This document shows positions 6,874-14,802 of a stretch of DNA of 64,000 nt, one piece after another. A program made the position numbers and the translations under genes. The notes below the pieces were generated by a model, which was not told where the DNA came from, did not search any database, and saw only the letters and a list, made by a program, of their open reading frames with translations. Each line of letters starts with the position of its first letter. The first letter of the stretch is position 1. The stretch covers positions 2,334,001 through 2,398,000 of the forward strand of contig NZ_CP072334.1 in the NCBI RefSeq assembly GCF_018127805.1. Direction: 5' to 3'. Source of the stretch: Prevotella sp. oral taxon 475 (lineage in GTDB: Bacteria > Bacteroidota > Bacteroidia > Bacteroidales > Bacteroidaceae).

Positions 6874-9144
6874 ATGCGGTACGTAGATGTTGTGTTGCCT
6901 CTGCCTCTGGAGGGATTTTTCACCTATTCGCTCCCCGATGCGATGAGCCGGGGCGTGGAGATGGGCGTGCGGGTGCTGGTGCCTCTGGGCCGATCGAAGA
7001 CCTATACGGCCTTGGTGGCGAGGGTTCACGACGCCCCACCCGCCTTCGAGGTGAAGCCTGTCATGCAGATATTGGACACAAAACCGATGCTCCTACCCCA
7101 GCAATGGGCTGTGTGGCAGTGGCTCTCGAAGTATTATCTCGCGCCGATGGGCGAGGTTTACAAAGTGGCTTTGCCTGCCGGACTGAAGGCCGAGGAGGGC
7201 TTCCGACCCAAGACGGAACGGTATGTGGGACTGACTAAGGCCTTTAGCAACGAGAAAAGTCTGCACCTCGCCCTGGATATGCTCGCCCGAGCGCAGCGAC
7301 AGCGGCAGGTGTTGGAGGCCTTTCTGAGGCTGTCTCACTGGGATTCGGCGGTCGGAGACATGCCGCAAAAGCCTCTTTCCGAGGTGACACGCGAAGAGGT
7401 GATGAACGAAAGTCGCTGTTCACTGGCCGCGTTCAAGGCTCTGACAGATCGCGGCATTCTTTATACTTATCAGAAAGAGGTGGGCCGACTGAATGATCAT
7501 CGTCCGCAACAACTCGACCGAATCAAATCGCTCAACGAGGCGCAACTCGAGGCTTACAATCAGATTCGGTTCCAATTCCTAAAGAAAAATGTTGTTCTCC
7601 TCCACGGTGTCACCTCCAGCGGCAAGACAGAAATCTATATTCACCTCATCGCCCAGGCCTTGCAGAAGGGCCAACAGGTGCTCTATCTACTGCCCGAGAT
7701 TGCGCTCACGGTGCAGATGATGTCACGATTGAAGAGCGTTTTTGGTAGCAGACTGGGCATCTATCACTCGAAATATAGCGATGCCGAACGGGTGGAGATT
7801 TGGCAAAAACAGCTCTCCGATTCGCCCTACGATGTGATTTTAGGGGCGAGGAGTGCAGTTTTCCTACCATTCCAACGGTTGGGACTGGTCATTATCGACG
7901 AAGAACACGAAACGAGCTTTAAGCAACAAGACCCTGCTCCGCGGTATCATGCCCGGTCGGTTGCCATCGTTCTGGCGCAGCAATACGGTGCCAAAACGCT
8001 TTTAGGCACAGCTACGCCCTCGGCAGAGAGCTATCAGAACGCACTGAAAGGCAAGTACGGACTGGTTCGACTCACGTCGCGCTATCAGGATATTGCCCTT
8101 CCCGAAATTCGTGTCATTGACGTAAAAGACCTGCGCCGACGACGAATGATGAACGGCGCGTTCTCACCTGCACTGCTCGCCGCTATGCGTTCGGCCTTGG
8201 AGAAAGGCGAACAGGTGATTCTTTTTCAAAACCGACGCGGCTTCGCACCGATGATCGAGTGTCGTGTTTGTGGGTGGGTGCCGCGATGTACCAACTGTGA
8301 TGTGTCGCTCACCCTACACAAAACGCTCAACCAACTCACCTGTCATTACTGCGGTTTCACCTATACCCCTCCCTCGGAATGCCCCAATTGCGGCGGAACC
8401 GATCTGCGCGGACGGGGGTATGGCACTGAGAAGATTGAAGACCAGGTGGTCGAAATCTTTCCCGAAGCACGCGTAGCCCGCATGGACCTCGACACGACGC
8501 GCACCAAAAATGCCTATGAACGCCTCATCGCCGATTTCTCTTCGGGACGCACCAACGTGCTCATCGGGACGCAGATGATTAGCAAAGGCCTTGACTTCGA
8601 CCGTGTGAGCGTCGTGGGCATCCTCAATGCCGACTCGATGTTGAACTTTCCCGACTTCCGCTCCTACGAATATGCTTTCATGATGATGGCTCAAGTGAGC
8701 GGTCGGGCTGGTAGAAAGGGCCGGCAGGGACTGGTTTTCCTGCAAACGGCCAACGCCGACCTGCCCGTCATCTCGCAAGTGGTTCGCAACGATTACGAGG
8801 CTTTCTTCAACGACCTCGCAGACGAACGCCGCCACTTTCACTATCCGCCTTTCTACCGGTTGATTGCCGTTTACATGAAGCACAATAAGGAACCTCTTGT
8901 CGAGACGGCTGCCATGGAGATGGGAAGCAGACTCAGACAGTTCTTCGGCAGTAGAGTTTTGGGCCCCGACAAGCCTGCCGTGGCACGCGTAAAAACCCTC
9001 CATATCCGCAAACTGATCATCAAAATCGAACCACAACTCGATGGCAACCGCGTGCGGGAGTGCCTCCGATATGCCCAAACGACCCTCTTGCAAGACAAGC
9101 GTTACGCTGCTCTACAGGTGTATTATGATGTAGATCCGATGTAA
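6874..9144 (+). CDS. priA: Primosomal helicase PriA (replication restart)
   Basis: The 756-residue protein is a 3'-to-5' DNA helicase that reloads the replisome at stalled forks. The N-terminal 3'-DNA-binding domain is followed by Walker A GVTSSGKTE, the DEAD-type box IIDEEH with the aromatic-rich loop KQQDPAPRYH, and GTATPS. The zinc-binding insert has eight cysteines (CRVCGWVPRCTNC ... CHYCGF ... CPNCGG). Helicase motifs V and VI follow (GTQMISKGLDF, QVSGRAGR). The start at 6874 (MRYVDVVLPLPL) matches the family; the frame extends upstream but without homology. The gene appears monocistronic. Confidence 0.97.
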   Translation: MRYVDVVLPLPLEGFFTYSLPDAMSRGVEMGVRVLVPLGRSKTYTALVARVHDAPPAFEVKPVMQILDTKPMLLPQQWAVWQWLSKYYLAPMGEVYKVALPAGLKAEEGFRPKTERYVGLTKAFSNEKSLHLALDMLARAQRQRQVLEAFLRLSHWDSAVGDMPQKPLSEVTREEVMNESRCSLAAFKALTDRGILYTYQKEVGRLNDHRPQQLDRIKSLNEAQLEAYNQIRFQFLKKNVVLLHGVTSSGKTEIYIHLIAQALQKGQQVLYLLPEIALTVQMMSRLKSVFGSRLGIYHSKYSDAERVEIWQKQLSDSPYDVILGARSAVFLPFQRLGLVIIDEEHETSFKQQDPAPRYHARSVAIVLAQQYGAKTLLGTATPSAESYQNALKGKYGLVRLTSRYQDIALPEIRVIDVKDLRRRRMMNGAFSPALLAAMRSALEKGEQVILFQNRRGFAPMIECRVCGWVPRCTNCDVSLTLHKTLNQLTCHYCGFTYTPPSECPNCGGTDLRGRGYGTEKIEDQVVEIFPEARVARMDLDTTRTKNAYERLIADFSSGRTNVLIGTQMISKGLDFDRVSVVGILNADSMLNFPDFRSYEYAFMMMAQVSGRAGRKGRQGLVFLQTANADLPVISQVVRNDYEAFFNDLADERRHFHYPPFYRLIAVYMKHNKEPLVETAAMEMGSRLRQFFGSRVLGPDKPAVARVKTLHIRKLIIKIEPQLDGNRVRECLRYAQTTLLQDKRYAALQVYYDVDPM

Positions 9145-9169
9145 AAAGTGGGTATTTCTCTGCCAAAAC

Positions 9170-9200
9170 TTGGCAAACGCCGAAACAATCGCTATCTTTG
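9170..9200 (+). promoter_or_regulatory. Promoter for two small membrane-protein genes
   Basis: TTG at 9170-9172, a 20-base spacer and TATCTTTG at 9193-9200 match the Bacteroidetes promoter. The predicted start of transcription lies about 15 bases before the ATG at 9222. Confidence 0.7.
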
Positions 9201-9221
9201 CAGCTATCAGCACTTGATGAT

Positions 9222-9416
9222 ATGTGGAAAGAGAAACCTGGAAATTATCTCATTGATGTATCCAAATACATCATCACCGGCGTTGTCATCACATCGCTGT
9301 TTAAAGATTTGGTGGATAAATTGGCCATCTATATCGTTGGTATCTCCTTGTCTTTCATTGCGTTGATAGCCGGTCTCATTCTCTTAAGTAGCAATCAACA
9401 GAAAGGAGGAAAGTAG
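9222..9416 (+). CDS. Small membrane protein, DUF6722-like
   Basis: The 64-residue protein begins MWKEKPGNYLIDVSKYIITG, has an amphipathic start, then hydrophobic stretches (TGVVITSLF and IYIVGISLSFIALIAGLILL) and a short basic tail. From memory this resembles the DUF6722 family of small Bacteroidales membrane proteins, whose function is unknown. The start at 9222 is preferred over one at 9198 because the predicted transcript begins near 9207. A second tiny membrane protein follows after two bases. Confidence 0.75.
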   Translation: MWKEKPGNYLIDVSKYIITGVVITSLFKDLVDKLAIYIVGISLSFIALIAGLILLSSNQQKGGK

Positions 9417-9418
9417 AA

Positions 9419-9520
9419 ATGGGAGTATATCTTGTAGCCATTGTCTATGGCATACCTTGTCTTTTGTTCATTCTTTTTAGCTTGACCCCTCAAGGCAAAA
9501 GATGGTTGGAGAAGCATTAA
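9419..9520 (+). CDS. 33-residue hydrophobic small protein
   Basis: ATG at 9419 opens a 33-codon frame, MGVYLVAIVYGIPCLLFILF..., with one transmembrane helix and a basic tail (GKRWLEKH). A strong Shine-Dalgarno-like GAAAGGAGG lies about 12 bases upstream, inside the end of the preceding gene. The tight spacing suggests the pair is co-translated. It is too short for a family call, and function is unknown. Confidence 0.6.
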   Translation: MGVYLVAIVYGIPCLLFILFSLTPQGKRWLEKH

Positions 9521-9580
9521 CGGGCTATTATCGTATCGGTTGGCATTTCTTTGCCAACTTGTAAGTACGATTCAACAATC

Positions 9581-9618
9581 AAAAGAGAGGCAGAACCCGC
9601 GGGTTCTGCCTCTCTTTT
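9581..9618. terminator. Bidirectional terminator, 38-bp perfect palindrome
   Basis: AAAAGAGAGGCAGAACCCGC followed by its exact complement ending in TTTT. It lies between the forward small-protein genes and the end of the reverse Crp/Fnr gene, so it can end transcripts from both sides. Confidence 0.9.
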
Positions 9619-9633
9619 CAGCTACTAATGAGA

Positions 9634-10299
9634 TTAAAGCTTGCTCCGATCGAGAATGGTGATCTTCTTGCCTTCCACTTTGATGGCTCCTAAATCAGAA
9701 AGTTCGGACATGGTGCGCAGCAAAGAGAACTTCTGGATGCCGAAACTCTCGGCTATCTCCTGCCGCGACTTGTCCAGTTGCACCACGTTAGATCCCTGTT
9801 TGCCTGCGGCCTCTTTAATGAAATAGGACACCTTCTCGCGCACGGTGAAAAGACTGAGAATGCGCATTTTCTTGGTGAGAAACACGTCAATGTCCGAGAG
9901 AGCCTGAATAAAATTATGCCGCAACACGGGATCGGTGTCTATCAAACGCTCGAAACCTGCTATCGACATGCGCAGGATCACAGTAGCCGTTTCCGTCTCA
10001 ACGCTCACCGGCATGAGATTGTCTTTGGCAAAGATGAAGGCCGGAGCCACGATGTCGCCCTGCTTCAACCGGCTTACTTCCACCGATTTGCCCGACAAAC
10101 TCACCATCCTGGCCACCATTTCGCCCTCGATAACGATGTCGGCGTGCCGATAAGGCATACCGGCAAGAATATAAATATCTTTCTTGTCGAACTTCAGTAT
10201 CTTGTAACCTACACTGTCGATCGTGGCTTCCAGTTGTCCCAAGGAGATGCCTCGGAACAGCGGGCACAGGCTCAATGCTTTTAATGTTTTCTGTTCCAT
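9634..10299 (-). CDS. Crp/Fnr family transcription regulator
   Basis: The 221-residue protein has an N-terminal cyclic-nucleotide-binding-like beta barrel (about residues 15-130), a long dimer helix, and a C-terminal winged helix (RQEIAESFGIQKFSLLRTMSELSDLGAI, about 175-202). It lacks an FNR-type N-terminal cysteine cluster, so it is not a classical oxygen-sensing FNR. Bacteroidales carry several such regulators, including HcpR-like ones for nitrosative stress; the ligand here is unknown. It is divergent from the cupin gene at 10440, and a TCACA-AA-TGTGA palindrome lies between them. The start at 10299 (MEQKTLKAL) is chosen because a -7 box sits just upstream. Confidence 0.88.
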   Translation of the reverse strand: MEQKTLKALSLCPLFRGISLGQLEATIDSVGYKILKFDKKDIYILAGMPYRHADIVIEGEMVARMVSLSGKSVEVSRLKQGDIVAPAFIFAKDNLMPVSVETETATVILRMSIAGFERLIDTDPVLRHNFIQALSDIDVFLTKKMRILSLFTVREKVSYFIKEAAGKQGSNVVQLDKSRQEIAESFGIQKFSLLRTMSELSDLGAIKVEGKKITILDRSKL

Positions 10300-10305
10300 C
10301 GACTG

Positions 10306-10313
10306 CAAATGTA
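10306..10313 (-). promoter_or_regulatory. -7 element directly before the Crp/Fnr gene
   Basis: TACATTTG on the minus strand ends only six bases before the chosen ATG (10299), again suggesting a leaderless or very short-leader transcript. Confidence 0.45.
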
Positions 10314-10346
10314 GACAAATTTATCGAAACCCTCCTCGTTTTTCAG

Positions 10347-10358
10347 TCACAAATGTGA
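10347..10358. promoter_or_regulatory. Candidate Crp/Fnr operator
   Basis: TCACA-AA-TGTGA is an inverted repeat with perfect 5-bp arms in the 140-bp region between the divergent Crp/Fnr and cupin genes. The half-site TGTGA is typical of the Crp family, although the arms here face outward with a 2-bp gap rather than the usual 6-bp inward spacing. Confidence 0.45.
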
Positions 10359-10439
10359 TCCTTGTTTTTTGGTATAGTGTTTGCCTCATCAGTCCATAGA
10401 TAGTTTTCCACATTTAATAACCCTCATAAAACCATCCCT

Positions 10440-10766
10440 ATGGACCAGAAAATTGAGAAAGCCACAGTGCTTCGACCGAACGATGTGATTGATTATGCCG
10501 ACGGCGGCATCGTTAGTAAAGAGTTTGCACATAGCCAAGCAGGCAGCATCACGTTCTTTGCCTTCGACGAAGGTCAAGGCCTGAGCGAGCATTCCGCCCC
10601 TTTCGATGCCACCGTACAGGTGATCGACGGTGAGGCCGAAGTGCGAATCGACGGCGTGGCACATACCGTTAAAGCGGGCGAGATGATTATCATGCCTGCC
10701 AACCACCCCCATGCGTTGCACGCTCACCAGCGTTTCAAGATGATCCTCACCATGATCAGAGGATAG
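10440..10766 (+). CDS. Small cupin domain protein
   Basis: The 108-residue protein is a single-domain cupin. Motif 1 is seen near EGQGLSEHSAPFDATVQVIDGEAEV (residues about 44-70), and motif 2 near AGEMIIMPANHPHALHA (about 80-96), with histidines that could bind a metal. Its enzymatic or sensory role cannot be deduced. It is transcribed away from a Crp/Fnr-type gene with a candidate operator between them, so regulation by that protein is likely. Two hairpins follow the gene. Confidence 0.85.
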   Translation: MDQKIEKATVLRPNDVIDYADGGIVSKEFAHSQAGSITFFAFDEGQGLSEHSAPFDATVQVIDGEAEVRIDGVAHTVKAGEMIIMPANHPHALHAHQRFKMILTMIRG

Positions 10767-10777
10767 ACGCACACTTC

Positions 10778-10869
10778 TCGAGCAACAAGAAAAGCGTATT
10801 TCTTTTCCTGCTCGATATACCGACAGGCGATGGGCCGTCCGTTTTCAGCGGTCGGCCCATCGTTTTTTT
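10778..10869 (+). terminator. Tandem hairpins ending with a strong intrinsic terminator
   Basis: A first hairpin at 10778-10813 (CGAGCA...TGCTCG with an inner GAAAAG/CTTTTC) is followed by CGATGGGCCG...CGGCCCATCG at 10828-10862 and seven T residues. The second is a typical rho-independent terminator for the cupin gene. Confidence 0.85.
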
Positions 10870-11600
10870 GTTGTTTTAAGGGAACCATCCACCCTCCTAT
10901 TGACGGTCATTCGGGGCCAAAACAAATGGACAGACGGGAAAAGCTTCTGTTAAAAATCACACGAAATACCTATCATCGAAGTGTTAAAACTGCGGCATCA
11001 AGAGGTCAAACCACGCCCATTTTTGCACAAAACTTTTTCTTTGTCCGAAAATAGGCGCGTATTTCGTCACTTCACTCAAACGTTATCTAAATACCTTACC
11101 TTCAATCTCTTAGCGTCGCATCAAAGCTATTCCTGTCTATTTTTTCATCCCTCGCAATGCAAAAGCTAAGCTTTTGATGTGCGTTTTCTTAGCTTTTACC
11201 GTCTCATCTCTAAGAGATGGTATCGCCATCACCGACTTTTAGAGAGCCCGAATGCGGTGTTTTCGGTCGCAAGCAGAGACTAATTTTATTTATTTTATCT
11301 GGTATAATGTTCTATTTTCCCGTCAATTATCTATAGATGACCAAAAGGAGAGGCGTTAAAGAAAGCCCTTCGAATAGATAAATAAGGTTAAGACCTGAGA
11401 CTTTGGCCGGATGATTGCTACCGAGTGCAGCTCTGTATGACGTTTGCCTGGAACAGTTTTCATCGCCATTCCAACTGCGTCCGAACAACAATCGACAAAA
11501 GCCTCTGGCATCAACTTGAAGCACGAATCTTTTGTTTGATTAACACAAATTTTGTTATTTCAATCATTTTGTTGCTCCATTTACGCCTTATTCTTGTTTT
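10870..11600. other. Gene-free region with one repeat copy
   Basis: I see no supportable coding sequence here; the open frames lack ribosome sites and known motifs. The AAAGCTAAG copy at 11156-11197 is the only clear structure. Confidence 0.6.
11156..11197. repeat. AAAGCTAAG dispersed element, copy 2 (short)
   Basis: GCAAAAGCTAAGCTTTTG (11160-11177) is the terminal palindrome of the family, followed by CTTAGCTTTT at 11188-11197. This copy lacks the purine-rich tract found beside the longer copies. Confidence 0.85.
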
Positions 11601-11607
11601 TATTTCC

Positions 11608-11615
11608 TACCTTTG
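11608..11615 (+). promoter_or_regulatory. -7 element for the candidate small RNA
   Basis: TACCTTTG matches the -7 consensus. No good -33 element is seen. The predicted transcript would start just at the closing stem of the RNA at 11617. Confidence 0.5.
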
Positions 11616-11616
11616 C

Positions 11617-11742
11617 AGACAGTTACACTTTAGACAACCTCTCTTTCTCCCTCCGTATGCAGCAAAATGCGTTGCTGTTTGAGGCGCGAGAAGAGAGCAG
11701 ACATCATCTCACTTGCGATAAGAGGCTTGGTGTCTGTCTTTT
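11617..11742 (+). ncRNA. Candidate 6S-like small RNA
   Basis: The 5' end AGACAG-TT-ACAC (11617-11628) can pair with GTGTCTGTCT (11730-11739) to close the molecule. An inner stem pairs CTCTCTTTCTC (from about 11639) with GAGAAGAGAG (11688-11697), and an apical hairpin CAGCAAAATGCGTTGCTG caps it. A long rod with side loops, about 125 nt, after a consensus -7 box and with no coding frame, fits a 6S-type RNA such as the 6S-Flavo class. A covariance search is needed; identity is not proven. Confidence 0.45.
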
Positions 11743-11806
11743 GAATCTATTCATATGAACAGGAGGAAACTCTTGTTGTATTTATTAAACTCTCTTAAAT
11801 TTTTCA

Positions 11807-11845
11807 ACGACTGCGGCATGTGTATGTAGCAGTCGTCTTTTTTTA
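11807..11845 (+). terminator. Intrinsic terminator upstream of the PASTA gene
   Basis: ACGACTGC (11807-11814) pairs with GCAGTCGT (11829-11836) and is followed by C and seven or more T residues. It closes the transcription unit that begins near 11617 and isolates the next promoter. A 24-codon frame (from 11755) precedes it but has no support as a gene. Confidence 0.85.
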
Positions 11846-11853
11846 TCTTTTTC

Positions 11854-11884
11854 TTTGTGGTCTCTTTGATTTGCACTACCTTTG
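11854..11884 (+). promoter_or_regulatory. Promoter of the PASTA-rluD-ddl cluster
   Basis: TTTG (11854-11857), a 19-base spacer and TACCTTTG (11877-11884) match the full Bacteroidetes consensus. The start codon is 20 bases further on. Confidence 0.8.
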
Positions 11885-11904
11885 CCTTCAAGAAAAGAGG
11901 AAGC

Positions 11905-12612
11905 ATGAAGTCGTCTGAATTTTTCGGGAAATTCGCCAGCAAATACTTGTGGGGAAATCTCCTCGCAATGGCTGCGGTGGTGCTATTGCTATGCGTCGGG
12001 CTAAAAATTGGTCTCGATATGTACACCCATCACGGCGAAGCAATTGTCATTCCCGATGTCAGACACAAGCTGTTTGCCGACGCTGAGCGGATTTTAGCCG
12101 ACCGAGGACTTCGGATCGAAGTGACCGACACAGGCTACGTCAAGACGCTTCCGCCCGATTGCATCCTCGAACAGTCGCCTCCGGCGGGCGATAAGGTGAA
12201 GTCGGGACATGTGATTTATGTCATTGTCAACTCCGCTAAGACACCCACCATCACCCTTCCCGACATCATTGACAACAGTTCGCTGCGCGAAGCTATGGCC
12301 AAACTCACGGCAATGGGCTTCAAAGTGGGCACACCACAGTTTGTAACAGGCGAGAAAGACTGGGTCTATGGCATCGTGGTGAACGGTCGACATCGCGTGG
12401 CCGGCGACCGAATTCCCGTTGATGCAGTAGTCATCATCTTAGTGGGCAATGGCTCAAGGTCGGCTTCCGATTCTACCATCGACTACGTAGACCCCGCAGA
12501 AGCAGGGAAAGAGGAGATGGAAGGCGAAGGAGAGGTGGACGAATTCGATGTTGTTCCACCTACAGAAACACCCACTCGGCCCGACCATCGCAACCCTCCC
12601 ACCACGCCTTAG
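11905..12612 (+). CDS. Membrane-anchored PASTA domain protein
   Basis: The 235-residue protein has a short cytoplasmic start, one transmembrane helix (about 18-38, NLLAMAAVVLLLCVGLKIGL), and two PASTA repeats (about 47-112 IPDVRHKLFADAERIL..., and 115-185 LPDIIDNSSLREAM...). An acidic, proline-rich tail follows. PASTA domains bind peptidoglycan fragments or beta-lactams in other proteins. There is no kinase domain, so this is not a PknB homologue. Co-transcription with ddl fits a cell-wall role. The start at 11905 follows a GAGGAAGC ribosome site. Confidence 0.9.
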   Translation: MKSSEFFGKFASKYLWGNLLAMAAVVLLLCVGLKIGLDMYTHHGEAIVIPDVRHKLFADAERILADRGLRIEVTDTGYVKTLPPDCILEQSPPAGDKVKSGHVIYVIVNSAKTPTITLPDIIDNSSLREAMAKLTAMGFKVGTPQFVTGEKDWVYGIVVNGRHRVAGDRIPVDAVVIILVGNGSRSASDSTIDYVDPAEAGKEEMEGEGEVDEFDVVPPTETPTRPDHRNPPTTP

Positions 12613-12634
12613 AGGCGACAATCAAGACACCGAG

Positions 12635-13681
12635 ATGGCTGAATATATAGAGGAAATCGAAGAACAGGACGACGAGACGGGGCTGCTTTACGAGCATCTG
12701 CGCATCGTTGTAGACCGGGGACAGGAGCCCATGCGCATCGATCGTTTCATGACCGAACGACTGCAACACAGCAGTCGCAACCGCATTCAGAAGGCTGCAG
12801 AGGCCGGTTTCGTGCAGGTGAACGGTCGGTCGGTGAAGAGCAACTACAAGATTCGTCCTGAAGACATCATCACCTTAATGCTCGATCGGCCGCGACACGA
12901 CAACACCATCGCGGCAGAAGACATCCCGCTCGACGTGGTTTACGAAGACAATGATCTCATGGTGGTCGACAAACCGGCGGGAATGGTGGTGCATCCGGGG
13001 GCCGGAAACTTTCATGGCACCCTCATCAATGCCGTGGCTTGGCATCTGAAAGACTTTCCCTCGTTCGACGCTAACGACCCTGAAGTGGGCCTGGTTCACC
13101 GCATCGACAAAGACACCAGCGGACTCTTGGTTGTCGCCAAGACAGCTGAGGCCAAGCGAAAACTGGGTTTGCAGTTCTTCAACAAAACCACTCACCGCAG
13201 CTATAACGCTTTGGTGTGGGCCAATTTCACAGAAGACGAGGGGCGTATTGAGGGCAACATCGGGCGCGACCCTAAGGATCGGCTGCGCATGACGGTGTTT
13301 CCGGCAAACTCGGAGGTGGGCAAACCCGCTGTCACACATTACCGGGTGCTGGAGCGTTTCGGCTATGTCACTTTCTTAGAGTGCATCCTCGAGACGGGTC
13401 GAACTCATCAAATACGCGCTCACATGAAGCATATCGGGCACCCGATGTTCGGCGACGAGCGATACGGAGGCACCGAAATCCTACGCGGCGAACGTTCTTC
13501 CAGTTACAAAGCCTATATTCACAACTGCTTCAAGCTATGTCCCCGGCAGGCACTTCACGCCCGAACATTGGGCTTTGTGCACCCTTCCACGGGCCGACAG
13601 ATGGATTTTACCTCACCCATGCCTCAGGATATGGAGCTGCTTCTTGACAAATGGCGCAGTTATATAAAAGGCATCGGCTGA
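12635..13681 (+). CDS. Large-subunit 23S rRNA pseudouridine synthase (RluD family)
   Basis: The 348-residue protein has an S4 RNA-binding domain (about 30-90, MRIDRFMTERLQHSSRNRIQ) and a pseudouridine synthase domain with the catalytic Asp in VHRIDKDTSGLLVVAKT (about 150-165). RTHQIRAHMKHIGHPM is the usual late motif. Members of this family modify helix 69 of 23S rRNA. The reading frame overlaps the end of the PASTA gene, but the start at 12635 (MAEYIEEIEEQ) is preferred and leaves a 22-base gap. It is in one operon with the PASTA protein and probably ddl. Confidence 0.94.
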   Translation: MAEYIEEIEEQDDETGLLYEHLRIVVDRGQEPMRIDRFMTERLQHSSRNRIQKAAEAGFVQVNGRSVKSNYKIRPEDIITLMLDRPRHDNTIAAEDIPLDVVYEDNDLMVVDKPAGMVVHPGAGNFHGTLINAVAWHLKDFPSFDANDPEVGLVHRIDKDTSGLLVVAKTAEAKRKLGLQFFNKTTHRSYNALVWANFTEDEGRIEGNIGRDPKDRLRMTVFPANSEVGKPAVTHYRVLERFGYVTFLECILETGRTHQIRAHMKHIGHPMFGDERYGGTEILRGERSSSYKAYIHNCFKLCPRQALHARTLGFVHPSTGRQMDFTSPMPQDMELLLDKWRSYIKGIG

Positions 13682-13763
13682 CCTCTACCGAGTTCTTGGT
13701 CGCCGAAAGAAGAGATCGAAAGACTCGTAAATAGACATTTGAATTCAAAAAAGATAACAGGAT

Positions 13764-14765
13764 ATGAAGGATTTGAAGAGAAACATCGCCATCGTTTGTG
13801 GCGGAGACTCGTCTGAATACAACGTTTCGCTGCGTTCGGCGCACGGGCTTTATTCTTTTTTCGACAAGCAACGCTATAACGTTTACATTGTCGACGTCAA
13901 GGGAATGGACTGGCATGTAGACTTAGGCAACGGTCAAACGGCGCGCATCGACAAGAACAACTTCTCCTTTATGCAAGCCGACGAGGTGATTTTCTTCGAT
14001 TATGCCTACATCACCATTCACGGAACGCCGGGCGAAAACGGTATCATGCAGGGCTATTTCGAGCTCATCCATATGCCCTATTCCACCAGTGGCGTGCTGG
14101 TAGAGGCGATGACGTTCGACAAATATGTGCTCAACAACTATCTTCGGGGCTTCGGTGTGAACGTGGCTAAGCACCTATTGGTATGTCGTGGAGAAGAAAG
14201 CAATATCGACGAGGCCCGCATTGAACGAGAGATCGGCATGCCTTGCTTTGTGAAACCCGCGTCGGACGGCTCGAGTTTCGGGGTCTCAAAGGTAAAAAAC
14301 ATAGACCAATTGGCACCAGCTCTTCGTGTAGCATTGATGGAAGGCAGTGAGGCTCTGATCGAATCGTTCCTCGATGGCACGGAGATCTCTGTGGGATGCT
14401 ATAAGACAAAGCAAAAAACGGTGGTCTTCCCAGCCACAGAAGTAGTGAGTCACAACGAGTTTTTCGACTACGATGCCAAGTATAACGGACAGGTAGAAGA
14501 GATTACTCCCGCACGAATTGCTCCCGAAACGGCCCGTCGTGTGGCAGAGGAAACGTCGCGAATCTACGACATCCTGCGTTGCAACGGCATTATTCGCATC
14601 GACTATATCCTCTCAAAAGAACCCGACGGGACGGATAAAATCAACATGATCGAGGTGAATACAACGCCTGGAATGACGCCAACAAGTTTCATTCCACAGC
14701 AAGTTCGCGCCGCAGGCTTGGACATAAAAGATGTGCTCACCGATATTGTGGAGAATCAGTTTTAA
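13764..14765 (+). CDS. ddl: D-alanine--D-alanine ligase
   Basis: The 333-residue ATP-grasp enzyme makes the D-Ala-D-Ala dipeptide for peptidoglycan. The N-terminal domain begins NIAIVCGGDSSEYNVS, with HGTPGENG near 90. ATP-grasp motifs include FVKPASDGSSFGVSKV (about 165-180), EVVSHNEFFDYDAKY, and the metal-binding IRIDYILS...MIEVNTTPGMTP (about 280-312). The length matches the family. It follows rluD by 82 bases and precedes an acyltransferase. Confidence 0.96.
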   Translation: MKDLKRNIAIVCGGDSSEYNVSLRSAHGLYSFFDKQRYNVYIVDVKGMDWHVDLGNGQTARIDKNNFSFMQADEVIFFDYAYITIHGTPGENGIMQGYFELIHMPYSTSGVLVEAMTFDKYVLNNYLRGFGVNVAKHLLVCRGEESNIDEARIEREIGMPCFVKPASDGSSFGVSKVKNIDQLAPALRVALMEGSEALIESFLDGTEISVGCYKTKQKTVVFPATEVVSHNEFFDYDAKYNGQVEEITPARIAPETARRVAEETSRIYDILRCNGIIRIDYILSKEPDGTDKINMIEVNTTPGMTPTSFIPQQVRAAGLDIKDVLTDIVENQF

Positions 14766-14802
14766 GTTTTTCGAGTTCAGAAGTTTCTAAGTTCCTTTCC
14801 TC

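Noticed and set aside
10870..11150. Small genes in the gap after the cupin gene
   Set aside because: Frames of about 60-75 codons exist but lack ribosome sites, motifs and any sign of selection.
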